Source: Lutjanus erythropterus
Lineage: Eukaryota > Chordata > Actinopteri > Lutjaniformes > Lutjanidae
Assembly: GCA_020091685.1 (NCBI GenBank)
Contig: CM034603.1
Location: 33,465,696-33,529,695 of the forward strand
Direction of reading: 5' to 3'
DNA: 64,000 nt
Below, one piece after another: positions 49,501 through 62,900 of the stretch (position 1 is the first letter of the stretch; the number at the start of each line of letters is the position of its first letter). Below the pieces are notes generated by a model. That model worked only from the letters and a program-made list of their open reading frames with translations, searched no databases and was not told the origin of the DNA. Both the position numbers and the translations under genes were made by a program.

Positions 49501-52500
49501 CTCATTGTTGGTTCTGCAATATGAATGTGTCACTGTTGTTAGTCAATTAATGAACAATGTTTAATGACATTTTAGTGGAGACACTACAGTGAATATTATT
49601 AGCACAAAGATTTAATATAAGTTTTCTGATATTTTATGTTTAATATGCAAATGAGGCAATATCTACTTAAATATGGTCTAATTTGCAGAACAGAAATCTG
49701 AACATTTGATAAAGCCAGATTCAAAATTCATGTTTAATATTGTTGACATTTGACTTTTTACAGATGGACTTTCAGACATCTTCCCTCGTTGATCGCTTAC
49801 ATAAAAAATATTTATTGTTTTCTGTATTAAAATTTTTCTGAAAGTTTATGTTCAAATGTGCAAATGATGTATTATTTAATGCTATCTAAACTTTTGGTGA
49901 AGTCTACAAATGCAAAAAGACAAATAGTAGTAAAATAAACATCTAAAAGTGTATTTTGGATGTTTTCTTTCATCTACTCTGAAAGAGGACATGTTATGAA
50001 AACAAAATAAACCACAAATTTGGCCATTGCACGAAAGAATGATGTTTTTGCCTGTGGTGCCTTCTTGCCGTGACAAACCAGTGGATAACTGTTTAGATAT
50101 TAGAGACCAGCTGTAACTGCATGAAGAAACAAAATGGTGTCTGGAGGAGATTCTTCAATTATTCAGCAGGACTGAAGTGGAAAGTCTCTGACGTGAAGTT
50201 TACTGCAGTCTTTACTTTCTAATAGTGGTGGGCTACCCTGTTCTATATGTTCATCTGCCTTCACTAATGATTTTAATGTTAGCTTTGTTTAGAACTTGAC
50301 TCAGTCAATAATGAAGTTATGCATTAAAAATGCACTTGAATGCACAGAATAGATTTCAAGCAGCCGTGAGTGTGTGCATGCACCTGCTTTGAGTTATCTG
50401 CAGGGGATGAAACTGTGTTTTTATTAAAAGGAGCAATGTGTAAGATATGGTCAAGTGTAACTCCTGCTAACTGCAGCTCACAATAGTTTTTGCTGCAGCT
50501 ATATCTGGCTGTATCTTAGCTTTTTTTTTTAGCCCTGTAGCTGGTGGCCCTTGTTTGACTTAAATGTGGCCGGACCTGTAGGTCAGAGCACTGGGAGGGT
50601 GTTCGTAAACACTGTGGGCAACAGAACCAGGCTCAGCAGCCTCTCAGTGAACACAGCCAGACCAGGACCCAACGCTAATTTGACAACAGGGACTGCTGTA
50701 CTGTACCGAGGACTCTGATTACGGGACGACAAAGACACGGCAGGCAGGGACAGGAGAGGGGGTCAAGCAGAGAGAAGCAAGAGTGGAGAGAGGCAGAATA
50801 TTTTGATATTTAACAGGGTGGATTAAGTATTTTATTAAGTATTTTAACCTAATTTTATTTTGTTTCTATCGAGTCTGAAGTGTGTTTTACAAACAAGCTC
50901 ATCTTAGTTTGGTAAAAGAGAGAACGTTGAATTCAGAAACTGTACAATTTATCATGGAAAATTGGTCTTGACATTTTGTGAGTTTGTTTTTATTTATTAG
51001 ACCATAAAAGCTAAAGGAGCTTGTGGCAGACTCAGACTGGATTGGACTGCCGCCTCTTGAGGTACGCAGTGGTATTACTAGACAGGATGGGGCGGGGCTA
51101 GCTGGTTAGCATGCTAACTTCAGTCGATATCTCTGCAACAGAATACACAGACATCTATGATATACTATCATGTTGATAATGTTACTTCATTTTTGAATGT
51201 TTTAAATTAAAATTCTGGCCATATCTCACACATTGCACCTTTAAGAGGGAGCTGTAGACAATATACAGTGAAGTTTGATATTGAGAGTGTAAAGCTAATT
51301 AATGAGCACTTTGTATCGTTATGAAATGACACAAAGACTCTCTAAAAGTTTTAGATACAAATGATGTGACGTAGAGGAATAAAACATGGCCATCGGCAGA
51401 AAACAGCTAAGACGACGGCGAATCTATAAAGAGACCTGAGTCACATCTAGTGTAACAATGCAACAGAGCCCTACGTTAAGGCAACTGCGTGAAGAAGAGA
51501 GGATGACACAGGTCAGAGAAGAACAAAAAGAGGAAGAAGAAGAAAAAAGAGGGAAGTAGAAGGAAGTAGCGTCTATGGCGTGTACTCACGAGGGAGGGGC
51601 AAAGCTCCTCCAGCTCCTCCCCGCTGCAGCTAGTAGCCTGCAGATATGGGGGGCTCAGATGGCGGGGGTCTCCCACCCAATCACGCAGGGGTGAAAGCTT
51701 TACAGTAAAGCCCTAAAATAGACACAGGCTTTTCTGTACCACAGTCACACACAAGCAGCAGTCACATCCACCCCCAACCCCACCAACCACCCACCCCAAA
51801 CCCACTGGTACTGTACAGGCAGATGGAGAAGAGATGGGAGGTGAAGGACTGACCTCCCATCCATCTTTCCCCAAACTATAAGCCCCATCCACTTCAATTT
51901 ATATGCTGAGATTATATATATTTTTACCATTTATTTTACTTTCACTTCATTATAGTTTATCTCTTCTGTTATTCATTTTAATAACCGGAATAAAGAAAAT
52001 ATTGACTGATTAGAATCCAAAACTCCAGCTCCATCTCAACAGAGTGAGGTACAGTACAAATACAAAGGCAGAAAATAACATTTAAGATGTTGTCTTCAGT
52101 TAATAATCTACATTTTAGAGAAAGAACGAAGATAAAATGATAAAATGAGGCAAGTGGAAATGCTAACCTTGTCGTTGTGTATCACAGACTGAAAGCGGTG
52201 GACAGTGGTGATGAAATGAGTGAGGAGATCATTTTATGAACGTATGGATGAAGTGATTGATCATAGTGAATCAATGAGGTGGATCAATGAATGAATGAAC
52301 TCTGCCAGATCTCCCTGGCCCAAACTGGATTCTGGAAAAACTGGGATAAATTTAAAAAAATGTCCTCACGTGGGGAAAAATGTGTCTGAAGGAGTTATTA
52401 GATAAGTCCTCTTTAACGTCACACAAAAATACACTGGAAACGGCAAAATGCTTTCTGGTTTTACAGTTATTCACAGTTACTGAAGATACATGGGTACGAC

Positions 52501-55500
52501 TCAATATTCAACATTAATACTGCTTTAAAATTAAAAGCTTAATCTTCATAATCGTGAATAATAAAAGTGAGGGGCCTGTTCGGTGTAGCTGATAATTTAT
52601 CTCTTTGATAAGAATGGTTTCAGTTAGAGCTACAGCGATTGGTGGATGAACAGTTTCGTCGTTTTTTTCTTCCAAAATGCAACATATTTCTTATTCATAA
52701 TCATCTTAACAGGACAATATGAACTGATAATGTGTTAAAATATCAGCACATGAAAAAAATTTCACCATTTTGCCCCTGAACCAATGACGTAGGGGTAGGA
52801 AATCTGATGATTTGAGATTGAAATCTTGATGTAATGCTTCCGAAATCTCCTCTTCAGGCTAATTTTAGAGATTGTGGTATTTAATGTCCTCTTACTTGAC
52901 ATAACCTCAATGACTAGTGGATCCACACCACGTGAACAAGCCAATAGGCTGCAGCCACACACGTGGAGTTCAACTTTGGTGTAATCACAGCCTCAACCAA
53001 TAGAAAAGATGTGTGTGTGTCGTCCCTCTCGGCCATAGAGGGATGACGCCAACCAGATGACTGGACAGATTACTTCATGTGGCTCTTCCTACGGTGATGT
53101 ATTGTAAACAATGTACTTAAGTTGTAGTACAACAGCAGTAAAAGTATGATTTTATGTTATCTTTTGGCTTCTGTTTACAGCTTAAACTTAGGCTTTAATC
53201 ACCATTTTAGTGCGATACTGTGCACTGGTGCAAATGGAGAAATTCATTGGCCAAGTCTGGCTACAGTTTAGAGGGCATTTCAACATTGAGAAAAAAAGAC
53301 TGCAGTTTAGATGGTGGATCACAATCTCAACATAGATTTTTCACAGTTATTGCATGATGGAACAAAGAAGCTATAGAATAAGTGAACCACACCGCTTAGT
53401 AATTCATGAAGCCATGAAGTAGATACATACGGCGCCCCTGGAGGTTAACTAGTCCTTGAACTAATTCTTGAGGTGAACCTCTGAAGAGCTGCATCAACAC
53501 ATGCTGCTGCATGTTGTGAATTACGATGCTTCTATAAACGTAATCCCCTGTACGTTTTCTCCAGAGGAGTTTGACCTACATTCAGAGAAGCCAAACATGT
53601 TTTAGATTAACTGCTGGAAGGGAAAAGAAGTCCAAGTTCAGTCGTGGGACTCGCCTTCCTTCCCTCCCCCTGAGCGCAAGGAAACCCACAGTTCACAGCG
53701 GGGGAGGCCGTGAGAGGCAGTGACTCCGCAGAGCTACTTGTCTAAACTGGAAGCAATTATCCAGACATCAGGGGTAAAATTTAGCTGTTCAGTCACTGAG
53801 GATTTCCTTAACTCTGCTATGTCTCGGTGCTGAATATGCATTAAGTGCATATGGAAAAAAGAGACAATACGTTTATCTATCCAGTCAGCTCAGGTTCAGA
53901 TTACTTTATCTAAACTCTTGGGTATATTTGTAGTACAACTACACAGATACTCGCCTGTATTTAATTCAAAGTACTATAGATAAATAAATAAATGCAACTG
54001 CCATGTAGATGCAACATGAAGAAAAGAAAACAAAAATATTTTTCCAGGGTGTTTTAAAGTTTCCTCAGTTCCAACAGTGACCTGTCTGTGTCTTCACTGT
54101 ATGTTGTCCACATTCGAGTATTAATTTGTGTATATTAAACTGGAGCCAATACTGTTCAGGTTAAACAAGACGGTAAATTCTCTTCAGGAGTTCCAACTTT
54201 ATAAAGAGGAAGTCATGATGAAACAGTGCCAGCCTTTTGGATGATGGACTGATACCGATTCTCCTTGAAAACACATGACTGAGGCGCAAATGGTGTTGAT
54301 GGATAATGACAAGAGACAAAATGGAGCACATCCATTACAACCCTCTGTAGCAGTGACAAGGTTAGCATTTCTTTTGTGCTGCTGACAACATAAAATCCAC
54401 AGAAGTATGTGTCATTACTTTACCTTTACTATTCTGATGGAACAAAACAACAGGCTAAGGGGGCTAACAATAACAAAACCTTATATTAAAAACCTAAAAC
54501 TACAAACCAGCAGCAAACACATTGCCGTGAGCAATGGTAATATCATTACAAATGAATAACCATTATGAATTTTCTAATATTCATAAAAATCACCATGGTT
54601 TTCATCATACCAGTGTAAAGAAATGGGGTGCTACCTGACGTGTCCGCCCGAGTGCCAGGGGCCCCGGTTGACCTTTCGGGGCCGTGCTCTCTCCTCTATA
54701 CACACAGAGCAAAGAAGGGGGCCCAGACCACACTGTTTAAGTAACAAGTGGGATGTTAAACCATTTTACAGAGGCCTCTGGAGAGGCCTCAAAATGAAAG
54801 AATAAGAAGAGGGGAAAAAAAGGGCGAAGAGGAAAAAAAAATATATAATGGAGGACAAGGGGGACAAAGGGGCTAGGAGAGGAGGAAAGCACAACCTAAA
54901 CTTTGAGGACCACGTGGTTTTCTTCTTTTTGTCAGACAGCTAAAGCTGATAAAGTCATGTGCCACACCAGCAATGGCATGTTATAGCCTGAAATTACCTT
55001 GGTGCTGCGTCTCATTTTAGTCTGAGACTGCTGATATAAGGATTTGCCTCCATGAAGAGATAAGATACTGTATTATCTATATAACAAAGTCGTAAAGATA
55101 TGCTACGTGGCTGTGAGACCAGCTGGGAGATTAACTCCTTACTTTGAAATAATTTGATCGTATTCTGGTTGTACAGTGTTTGGATTAATGAATCCTGCAT
55201 GGTTTGGTTGTACAGTAAACAGCGAGGCTGTTTTCACCACAATCGAGGTCAAGGTCAGTTTGATCCTGAGAGTCTCAAATTGTGCTTTCTGATAAACCCC
55301 CTGTTGTATATTTAATATTTCTATACATGAAACAGCTACGTAATGACTACCTATGACAGACGTTATTAGTTAGCTTTAGCATGCTTTAGGTATTCACAAG
55401 CTTTTAAATTTGTGAAGGTCCCACCATCCCACACATGTATATGGAAAGGGGAGGGGGAAGAGGGGAGGGGAAAATGAAGTGCAACTCTGGGATACTTAAA

Positions 55501-56868
55501 ATTGTGACCAAAAAAAAAAAGAGATGAGAATATAAAGAAAAATGAAATCGGTCTGATGAAAACAAACTGAATAATGTTTTTTATATAAAACCCATCAGTG
55601 AGTTACACTGCCCAGGCAGACTGACAGACTGACAGACAGACAGATATAACACTCAGCGACAGACAGTGACAAACAGACAGAAGGGAGGGGGAGAAGGAGC
55701 CATCATTACCTGCCATCCCAGCGGACACCATGTGCACCTGGGTAGAGTCTGGCTCCAGCACCCCATTCAGCTTCTCCTTGGCTGTCGAATAGGCCGCAAA
55801 GTAGATCGCCCTGTAGCAAAGACAAAGGTTAATTAAAAAAAATAAAAACACTGGGTAAGTTGACTAAGAAATACTACTAAATAGTAAGGAAACATTTGGG
55901 AGCAATCAATGCTTTTCCTCATTAGCTTGTAGGGTTGTCACAATACCATTATTTTAAACTTTGATTAATTACTAGTGTAAAAAAAAAACATTGATGCATC
56001 TTTCCTCTTGTTTAGCTTTGCTACAAGCCGAATTTCAGGCAAGACAATAAAGACTGAATTGAGGTCTTGAATGAGGTCTTTGTGCTGGTCTCACATGTAG
56101 TTTTCTGGTAGATAAAAATGTAAAAAAAAATCCAAAATCCCAAAAAGTCTAGTGTAAACTCTGTCACCATGATCTGTTTTTTTTAGCTTCAGTATTTTCG
56201 ATTACTAGAATGCAAATTGCATCATTTTAAATGTAATACTGAAAAAGTAATACTTTTGCCAATCTTATTAGCTTGTTCAGCTGATGAAAATGATAAATTT
56301 GACACTAAAAATGAGTGATGAGCATTCAGGAATTCAATTTCACTATAAAAGATGACTAACTGGAGCCACAAAGTAAACTAAAAACACAAATTTTAATAAC
56401 TGCATGATTTATATAAAGAAAAGCATTAAGGTAACTGCATTAAATAAGAAAACATTTCAATTGCCTGAAATAAAATAGTGCCTAAATTGTACATGTGGGT
56501 ATGCAGAGCTAAGCTGAGCTAATATGTAGTCTAAAAGCAAGCCACTGAGAGACGTTTATCTCTGTGTGTGAGCACATCTCAATCTCATAGCACGCTTTAG
56601 TAGCAGATTTATCTCTCATGATTCTAGCTGCTCCTCGCTAAATAAAATCACAGGATTTAGTCAACATTTCTGCTGAGCGGAATTAAACCCGTCGACCTCC
56701 CCGCCCTGCCCTCGTTCTGAATTGAGAGCACGCATGCACATCATAATCATGCTGCACTGCAGATGAGGGACAAATTATGTGAGTGGATCTGAATGTGCAT
56801 GTGCATCTCTCTTAAGTAATGACTGGCGATGCTGGTGCAAGCTATTCTGCATGCACACGTGTTATGTG

Positions 56869-56903
<35 letters not shown>

Positions 56904-59900
56904 TGCTAATGAACGCCAGCAGCATGCCCAGTGGACTGTGCGCTCATTAGCATCAGAAGATTTTTTTCAGCGTCTGAGTGCTGTTTCCTAATTATAACAG
57001 CAGAGAATAACTTTGTAGCCCAGCAACTCAGACCTCCCCATGTAGATAAAGTAATAAATCTGTTATTTCATTTAATTATATTGCATTGGAAGCTAAAGCT
57101 TTATCTAAATTAGACCGTGATTAAATGGAGTGGAAATGTTATGCGTTACGTTGCCATATATCTCCAAGACTGTAATCTTCCACTGTAACCGTGGAGACAT
57201 TGATGGCAGCTTGTTGATCAATAACCAAGGTGGGAAATCAACACCAGCCAATAACTGGAAAAATATTAAAGTGGCTGGTACATTACAAAATGATGAAACT
57301 ATTGAGTGCCTGGTGAATTTATTAAACATTTATCTGTCGGTGGCTGGTGGACCTTCACATTTTAAAAAGTTAATTTCCCACCTTGTCAACAACCCAAAGT
57401 AACTTCCTGTTTCAAAGTAACCATCTTCCTTGAAGAGTCACGTATACTATTCCCGCCTGCAGCCGAGGGCTGAACTGATGATTTTAGCTGCTCTGAATTA
57501 TGAATGATGAAAGATTTTAAAGTGTTACTCATGACTTCTTGAATGAAGGAGTTTTTGAGCACTCAAATTATACTTGTAACACACCTGCAACATTTAAAAC
57601 AACAAGGCTGCTTTGCAACTGACAAACAGTAAGAAAATGTGTTAAATTCTATTCAAGATCCTTAATTTTCCACAGATACAGAATAAACCATTGTGTGGTT
57701 GAATTTTGATATTTAAATATGATTATAGTACGTAGTTTTATACCCTGGCCTATCATTTTGCTGAGTCACGCCTACTGTTGGTTTCTATTGGTTACATAGC
57801 CTGTCAATCAATCAATCATTTCTGGGAGATGTAGATTGTATCTGTTGTCAGTCAGAGATTCAGGACAACAAGTGAGCAGTTATTTAAGTTGAGTGAAAAA
57901 CTCAGTTAGCAGTGCATAGTTTGGAGAGTGGGAGCCTGTGTCTGTCCACTGAGAGGACAGAAGTTTAGCAGGGTTAGCTTGGCATTTAACGTATGTGTGA
58001 GCTGATGCATATACGTCAGCTGTGATAAGCATCTTTGTCATGAAGCCTTAATGCCAAAACGCGATTGAGCCCGACTGAAAACAAAGTGCCTGGAGTTTTT
58101 TGTGATTTTACTGCTGAAAAAATTGTCTAAATTTGGTATTTTTAAAATCTATTTTAATGGGAAATATTGGAAAACATAAGTGGCTAACAAAACTGCACAT
58201 GAGACAGTAGTAAAGCTCACATGCGGCCAATGAGTTCATCAGGCTCATTTGTTATGTAACAATATCTTCCTATAGCACAGTTTGCTATAGCTGTCGTGTC
58301 CAGGAGACAAGCTGGCATTTCCACAGCTGGACAACTTGCCCGTGGGACACACGCATACACACACACATGCACACACACATGCACACACACAACACACATC
58401 CGAGGGCATTTTTTGCTCCTCAGAGAGTCTGAGCCAGACAAAGCGAGACAGCATAGACAGTGAAGGACCCAGAGGAAAGAAAAAATCTGAATTAATATAG
58501 GCAAAGAAGGACAAACATGGCGAGTGAGAGACAGAAGATAAGAGTGTGGAAAGGATGACTCAGATAGAGAGACATAGAGCACAACGAACCAACGGGAAGA
58601 GGATGACAATAGCCATGTGATGCAGCAGTAGCTAGGGAGAACCAGACAGGTCAGGGAGGGGGATTAGACACAAACACAACTGTTTCAATATAGGAACTCC
58701 ATTGTGATGATACACAACAACAACAACAACAGTCACATGATGAGAGTGTCACAGCTGGCCGGTGCCAGCTGTCGCTGCTGTTTCATTCAGACTTTGATTG
58801 ACTGAGTTCAGGCTGTTATGCAACCCATACCAGCCATGCTAACCAGAGGGGATCCTGCTGATTTCCTACAGAATTCAAACCACAAATTTACACTGTGTGT
58901 TTTCTGAGTTCATCTCCACTAATTTATATATTTGTGGGATGCTATTTTTGCTGCCAACACGAGTTCAGAATGAGCCAGAAGCTTGAGAAGAACTGGCAAA
59001 AAGCAAATACATTCCTCAACGAAAATGTTTGCCCAGGTTTGATGTAACGTGTGAAGTGAATGACGTAGAAATGCCTTCATTCTCCGATAAGAGCTTATGC
59101 TAGCGCTGATAACAGTGTTTCATGTTTAAGATTTCTTACACACATCAAAGATCGTGCTGACCCAGCACCCAGTATGTTCTTTCGGCTTCTCGGTGGACAT
59201 TTTTGTGGTATTGCTAAAGGTAGGCAGGAGAAGACAAGCAACACGCCCAGACTCCAATAGTACAGATCGTACTCTACATACCTGGAAGGTGCCACACCCA
59301 CAAGGTTAGGTCCCAGTCCTCTGAAGAGTGAACGGGGTCCCTCTCTCTCTAGAATTAACCTGCAGATGAGAGAGAAGAGATATTTCAATTCATTGTCTTT
59401 TATTCCATCATGCATACAGTTACATCATGTATAGAAATGTATACTATTGGTTCTGAATTCACATCCACCACAAATTTGGTAGATTCAGTCAAAAGGTACT
59501 GTCTGCAAACAGATATCTGCATATAAATGCAACGACTTAGTTTTTTATTAGATTTTTAAAAATCGAGATTAGGTAGCTGTTGACAAGCAAAATCTGAAGT
59601 TATTAATTAGACTGTAAACAATGACTCAGACACAGAAGAGGAATATTTGGCCTGGATATCCGCTACACCGGCTAAACCAGAAGCCCAAAACATTCACCAC
59701 TGTCCCCAGGGGCTAAACTGATAAATATTTTAGCCATTGGGTTTGGAGATCGGCAGAAAGCTGTCTTAGCCAAGCGTGCAGCCGTTGCAAATTAAGTTTC
59801 ACTTTGTAAATTTTAAATCAAAATGTTCAACAAAAACGTTTTGATGCTTCTACTTTTTCTTGCCAAGAGTTAGATTAGAAGATTTATGGCACTCATGTCC

Positions 59901-62900
59901 TCCTGCTAAATATGAAGCTAGCACCAGTAGCTGATTTGCATAGAACAATGACTGGAAACAGGAGGAACAGCTGGCTTGATTCTGTACAAAGCATGGCGCT
60001 AGCTTTGTATTTACCATACAGGTGCAAGACTGGTATCTTTCGGCATGAAAGCAAATTGTCTACAGAAACGCTTTCTGCATGCTGTACGATGACAGAAAAA
60101 AAACCCAGAGCTAATACTTCACACTGATGTTTACAGGGCTTCACAGGAAACAGAAAGGAAATCCACCAAATCACAGCAGTCAAACTGTAGAGACTGCATT
60201 TCATTGTGCAAAACATCTCTACTTGTAGCTAAATTTATATTCAACGTGGGCACCCGGAACACGTGGAGCAGTAAATAATACTTTTTAGGAGGTCTGCCAT
60301 AACCTGACAGCCTCAACCTCAGCCCAGCCTCTAACATTAGACACAGATCCATTATCAACATACTGGAAGATCCAGAATAAATAAAATAACAGGTGTCCTT
60401 GCTCTCGTTCTGTTTATGGTGGTGTTATGAGCACAGCTCACGTGTCATCCTCTGTTGTCAACTGAGTTCAAAGATTGTTCATCGGTCCTCAACCTAACCC
60501 ACTAACCTCATTTGGAATGAGCTCACCTCCATTAACTGCACGTTTTCACATAAACTAACGCAAAGTACAGTCAAAGGAAAGCATCAAGTCATCCTGGAAA
60601 GAAATAAAGAAACCCTAAAAGGCAAGAAAATTGTCCTTTGGGTCAGATAATAAGCTGATCCTTTGAGGGTATGACAGCGGCTCAACTTTAGCTGTCCCAC
60701 ACAGTTAAAAACAAGACGTAGCTCTGACCTTTCTAGAAGTAGCTATGTAGCTCTGTTTTATTCAGCATGTGGGCTGCGTCTTGCTATTTTGCCAAGTTCT
60801 GCTCATAGCAAAATACTCCCAACTGAAAAATGATTCATAGTAATATGGCATCTTGTCAAGAATAGAAGGATCACCTATACTTATAAAACACACAGAGCTT
60901 GGAATGACCGGGTAAATCAGTGGTTAACATGCTCGGCACCAAAATGGAACAATGCCTGCACCTCACTGCATGTTGACCCACTTTGACTCGTGTTTTTTTT
61001 TTCCTTTTCCCTTCCATACCGCTCTTCCCTTTTCTGCTCTGCTCTGCTCGGCAGAGCTGCAGTGGTGGTGTTCAGTTTCTACCAGTGGCTTTTCATCTCA
61101 AGGACAACACAAGAACCCTTGATTTATGTTGAGCCCAAAACAACACAGATTCAAGTGCATTCGGAAGAGGCCGTCAGTACAATGTTATTTCTCAAAATCC
61201 TGATTGTTAACAAAGCCTTGTTAGTGCAGGCAAACTGACAGAGGAAACATTCCTGGTTATTGCGACAGCCACTGAGAACAAGTCATTTTTAAGCCAAACA
61301 AATGTAAGAAAAAAAACTTCTGGTTAACCACTTTGGTGACAAAAAGGATTCTAATAAACTGTGCAAAGTGCAAGATTAGAATATACTGTATGTATATCTT
61401 AGCTAATCTGAATTTAATGTTAAAAACTGATATTTTTCCTGAGATATGGGATAAGTAAAACATGAGAGGTTTGTCCAAAGATTTCTAATTTGCAAGATAA
61501 TTAGTGCAAGCATTTAGCTGTGGAACATTCTACACACAGCAGCTTGTTGATTATGCCATCCTGTATGTTTAACACTGTGTGACATGCATTGTAACAGTCA
61601 TCGAAACAGGCTGCCTGAGAGCAGGAGCAGAGCGCTGCAGCCATGTTGAATATTTACTTTAACACCCTCAGTGTCCGATGCCAAACCATCGTCCAGTAGG
61701 TTCCAAATAAACACCTAACCAATGTTGGATTGCCCAACGCTCTCACTTCCCATCTTTCTGGTAAATTTCCACTGTCTACTGAGAAGAAAAACGACATATC
61801 AAGCGGCAAAAAAAAGGAACAACTCATTGTGGATTTTTTACATGGTTTCTCAGTAATTGTTTAGAGAAAGAACCTAAAATATCACAGAGATTTAAGGTCA
61901 AATGAGGCTCAAAGCTGCAGTAGGTCATGAATTTTGAAAATATCAGGTTATATTTGTTGAAATTCTCTTTACATCCTCACAGCAATCCATAAATTAAACG
62001 CTCTGAAAAAATATGAGGAAAAAAAAAATCTTTTTTGTGGCTGTTGAAGGCCTGTAATAAGCCAGTCCGAAAGATCTGATTGGCTGGCCTACCTGCCTTT
62101 CTGTTTACCTACGTACATGCCTACCTGTGCACGCTCTGCTGGTGCACATGGCCCTTGACCGGAGTCGTTGACAAGGCAAGGCAGACATATTACAGAAGCT
62201 GTAGCAAGCAGGTTGCACAAGAATTACAGAGAACATGCAGCCGAAATTTCCCAATACTAACATCAGTGCTAACAATAGCCATATTCTATGTTTTCATTCA
62301 TTATGATAATGTTTAGTGTTCAGTGGATACTTTCAAAATCTAGCTTACCGTTGCTGGTTTCTCCAGCCTTACAAGCCCTAGCTTTAAATGATCTATTTTA
62401 TCACTGGATGCCACTAAGAGAATATATTTGAGGCTAGACTTTTGGGTGTGGATTCTGCGGCTCTTTAACAAACAAATAAGTAGATGCAATAAAAGAAAAA
62501 TCACCGGAAAGAAGAAAAAAACCAAACAACATGAAACCTTCTCCCCAGGGCAAGTTAACCATTACTACAAACCACTTCATGTTTAGAGCAGCATGTTCTT
62601 TTTTAACAATTTTAAGTTTTACAATATGGTGATGTAACTCTCTGTTTCCTGGTGCATTCAAGGTGTCATGTTGAGGCAAGTAATTATAAGCTGATAACAC
62701 CTTTGCTCTTAAGAAGTAATGCAAAAGGATGTAGAGTAAAATTAGAGTCAGTGCAAACTCACAGAAGGTTACAGTGACACAGGAAATTCAAACAACCTGT
62801 TTAATTATTACTGTGGATTCACTTTAGAGTAACAGAGAAAGTCTGTGTCTTTTGGTCATTAAAAGCCTATGGACAAGTTCACTAACTGACATGGACATTT

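Larger units (their letters stand above)
48827..55709 (-). other. slc25a36: slc25a36 intron 4, 6.9 kb
   Basis: This is the longest intron in the window and is mostly AT-rich. It holds a TTAA-flanked inverted-repeat element (50428-51240) and two GC-rich islands bounded by splice-like signals (51590-51637, 54635-54732; separate entries). There is also a GA-rich tract at 54790-54890 and a perfect 9-bp-arm palindrome (GAGGCCTCT-GG-AGAGGCCTC) at 54771-54790. I see no other gene in it. Confidence 0.85.
55811..59281 (-). other. slc25a36: slc25a36 intron 3, 3.5 kb
   Basis: This intron holds a conserved-looking block (56560-57130), a small inverted-repeat element (57225-57386), a GT microsatellite at about 56878-56903 and a (CAA)n run near 58719. 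An ORF of 130 codons in the 58.2-58.6 kb region has no recognisable similarity and I treat it as chance. Confidence 0.85.

Noticed and set aside
58217..58609. 130-codon minus-strand ORF in intron 3
   Set aside because: Contains a CA-repeat-derived Cys/Val run and no recognisable family. No matching splice structure with slc25a36.
59095..59415. Reading exon 3 as a longer stand-alone ORF
   Set aside because: Only 59359-59282 matches the carrier. The extension past the GTATGT donor is intronic.
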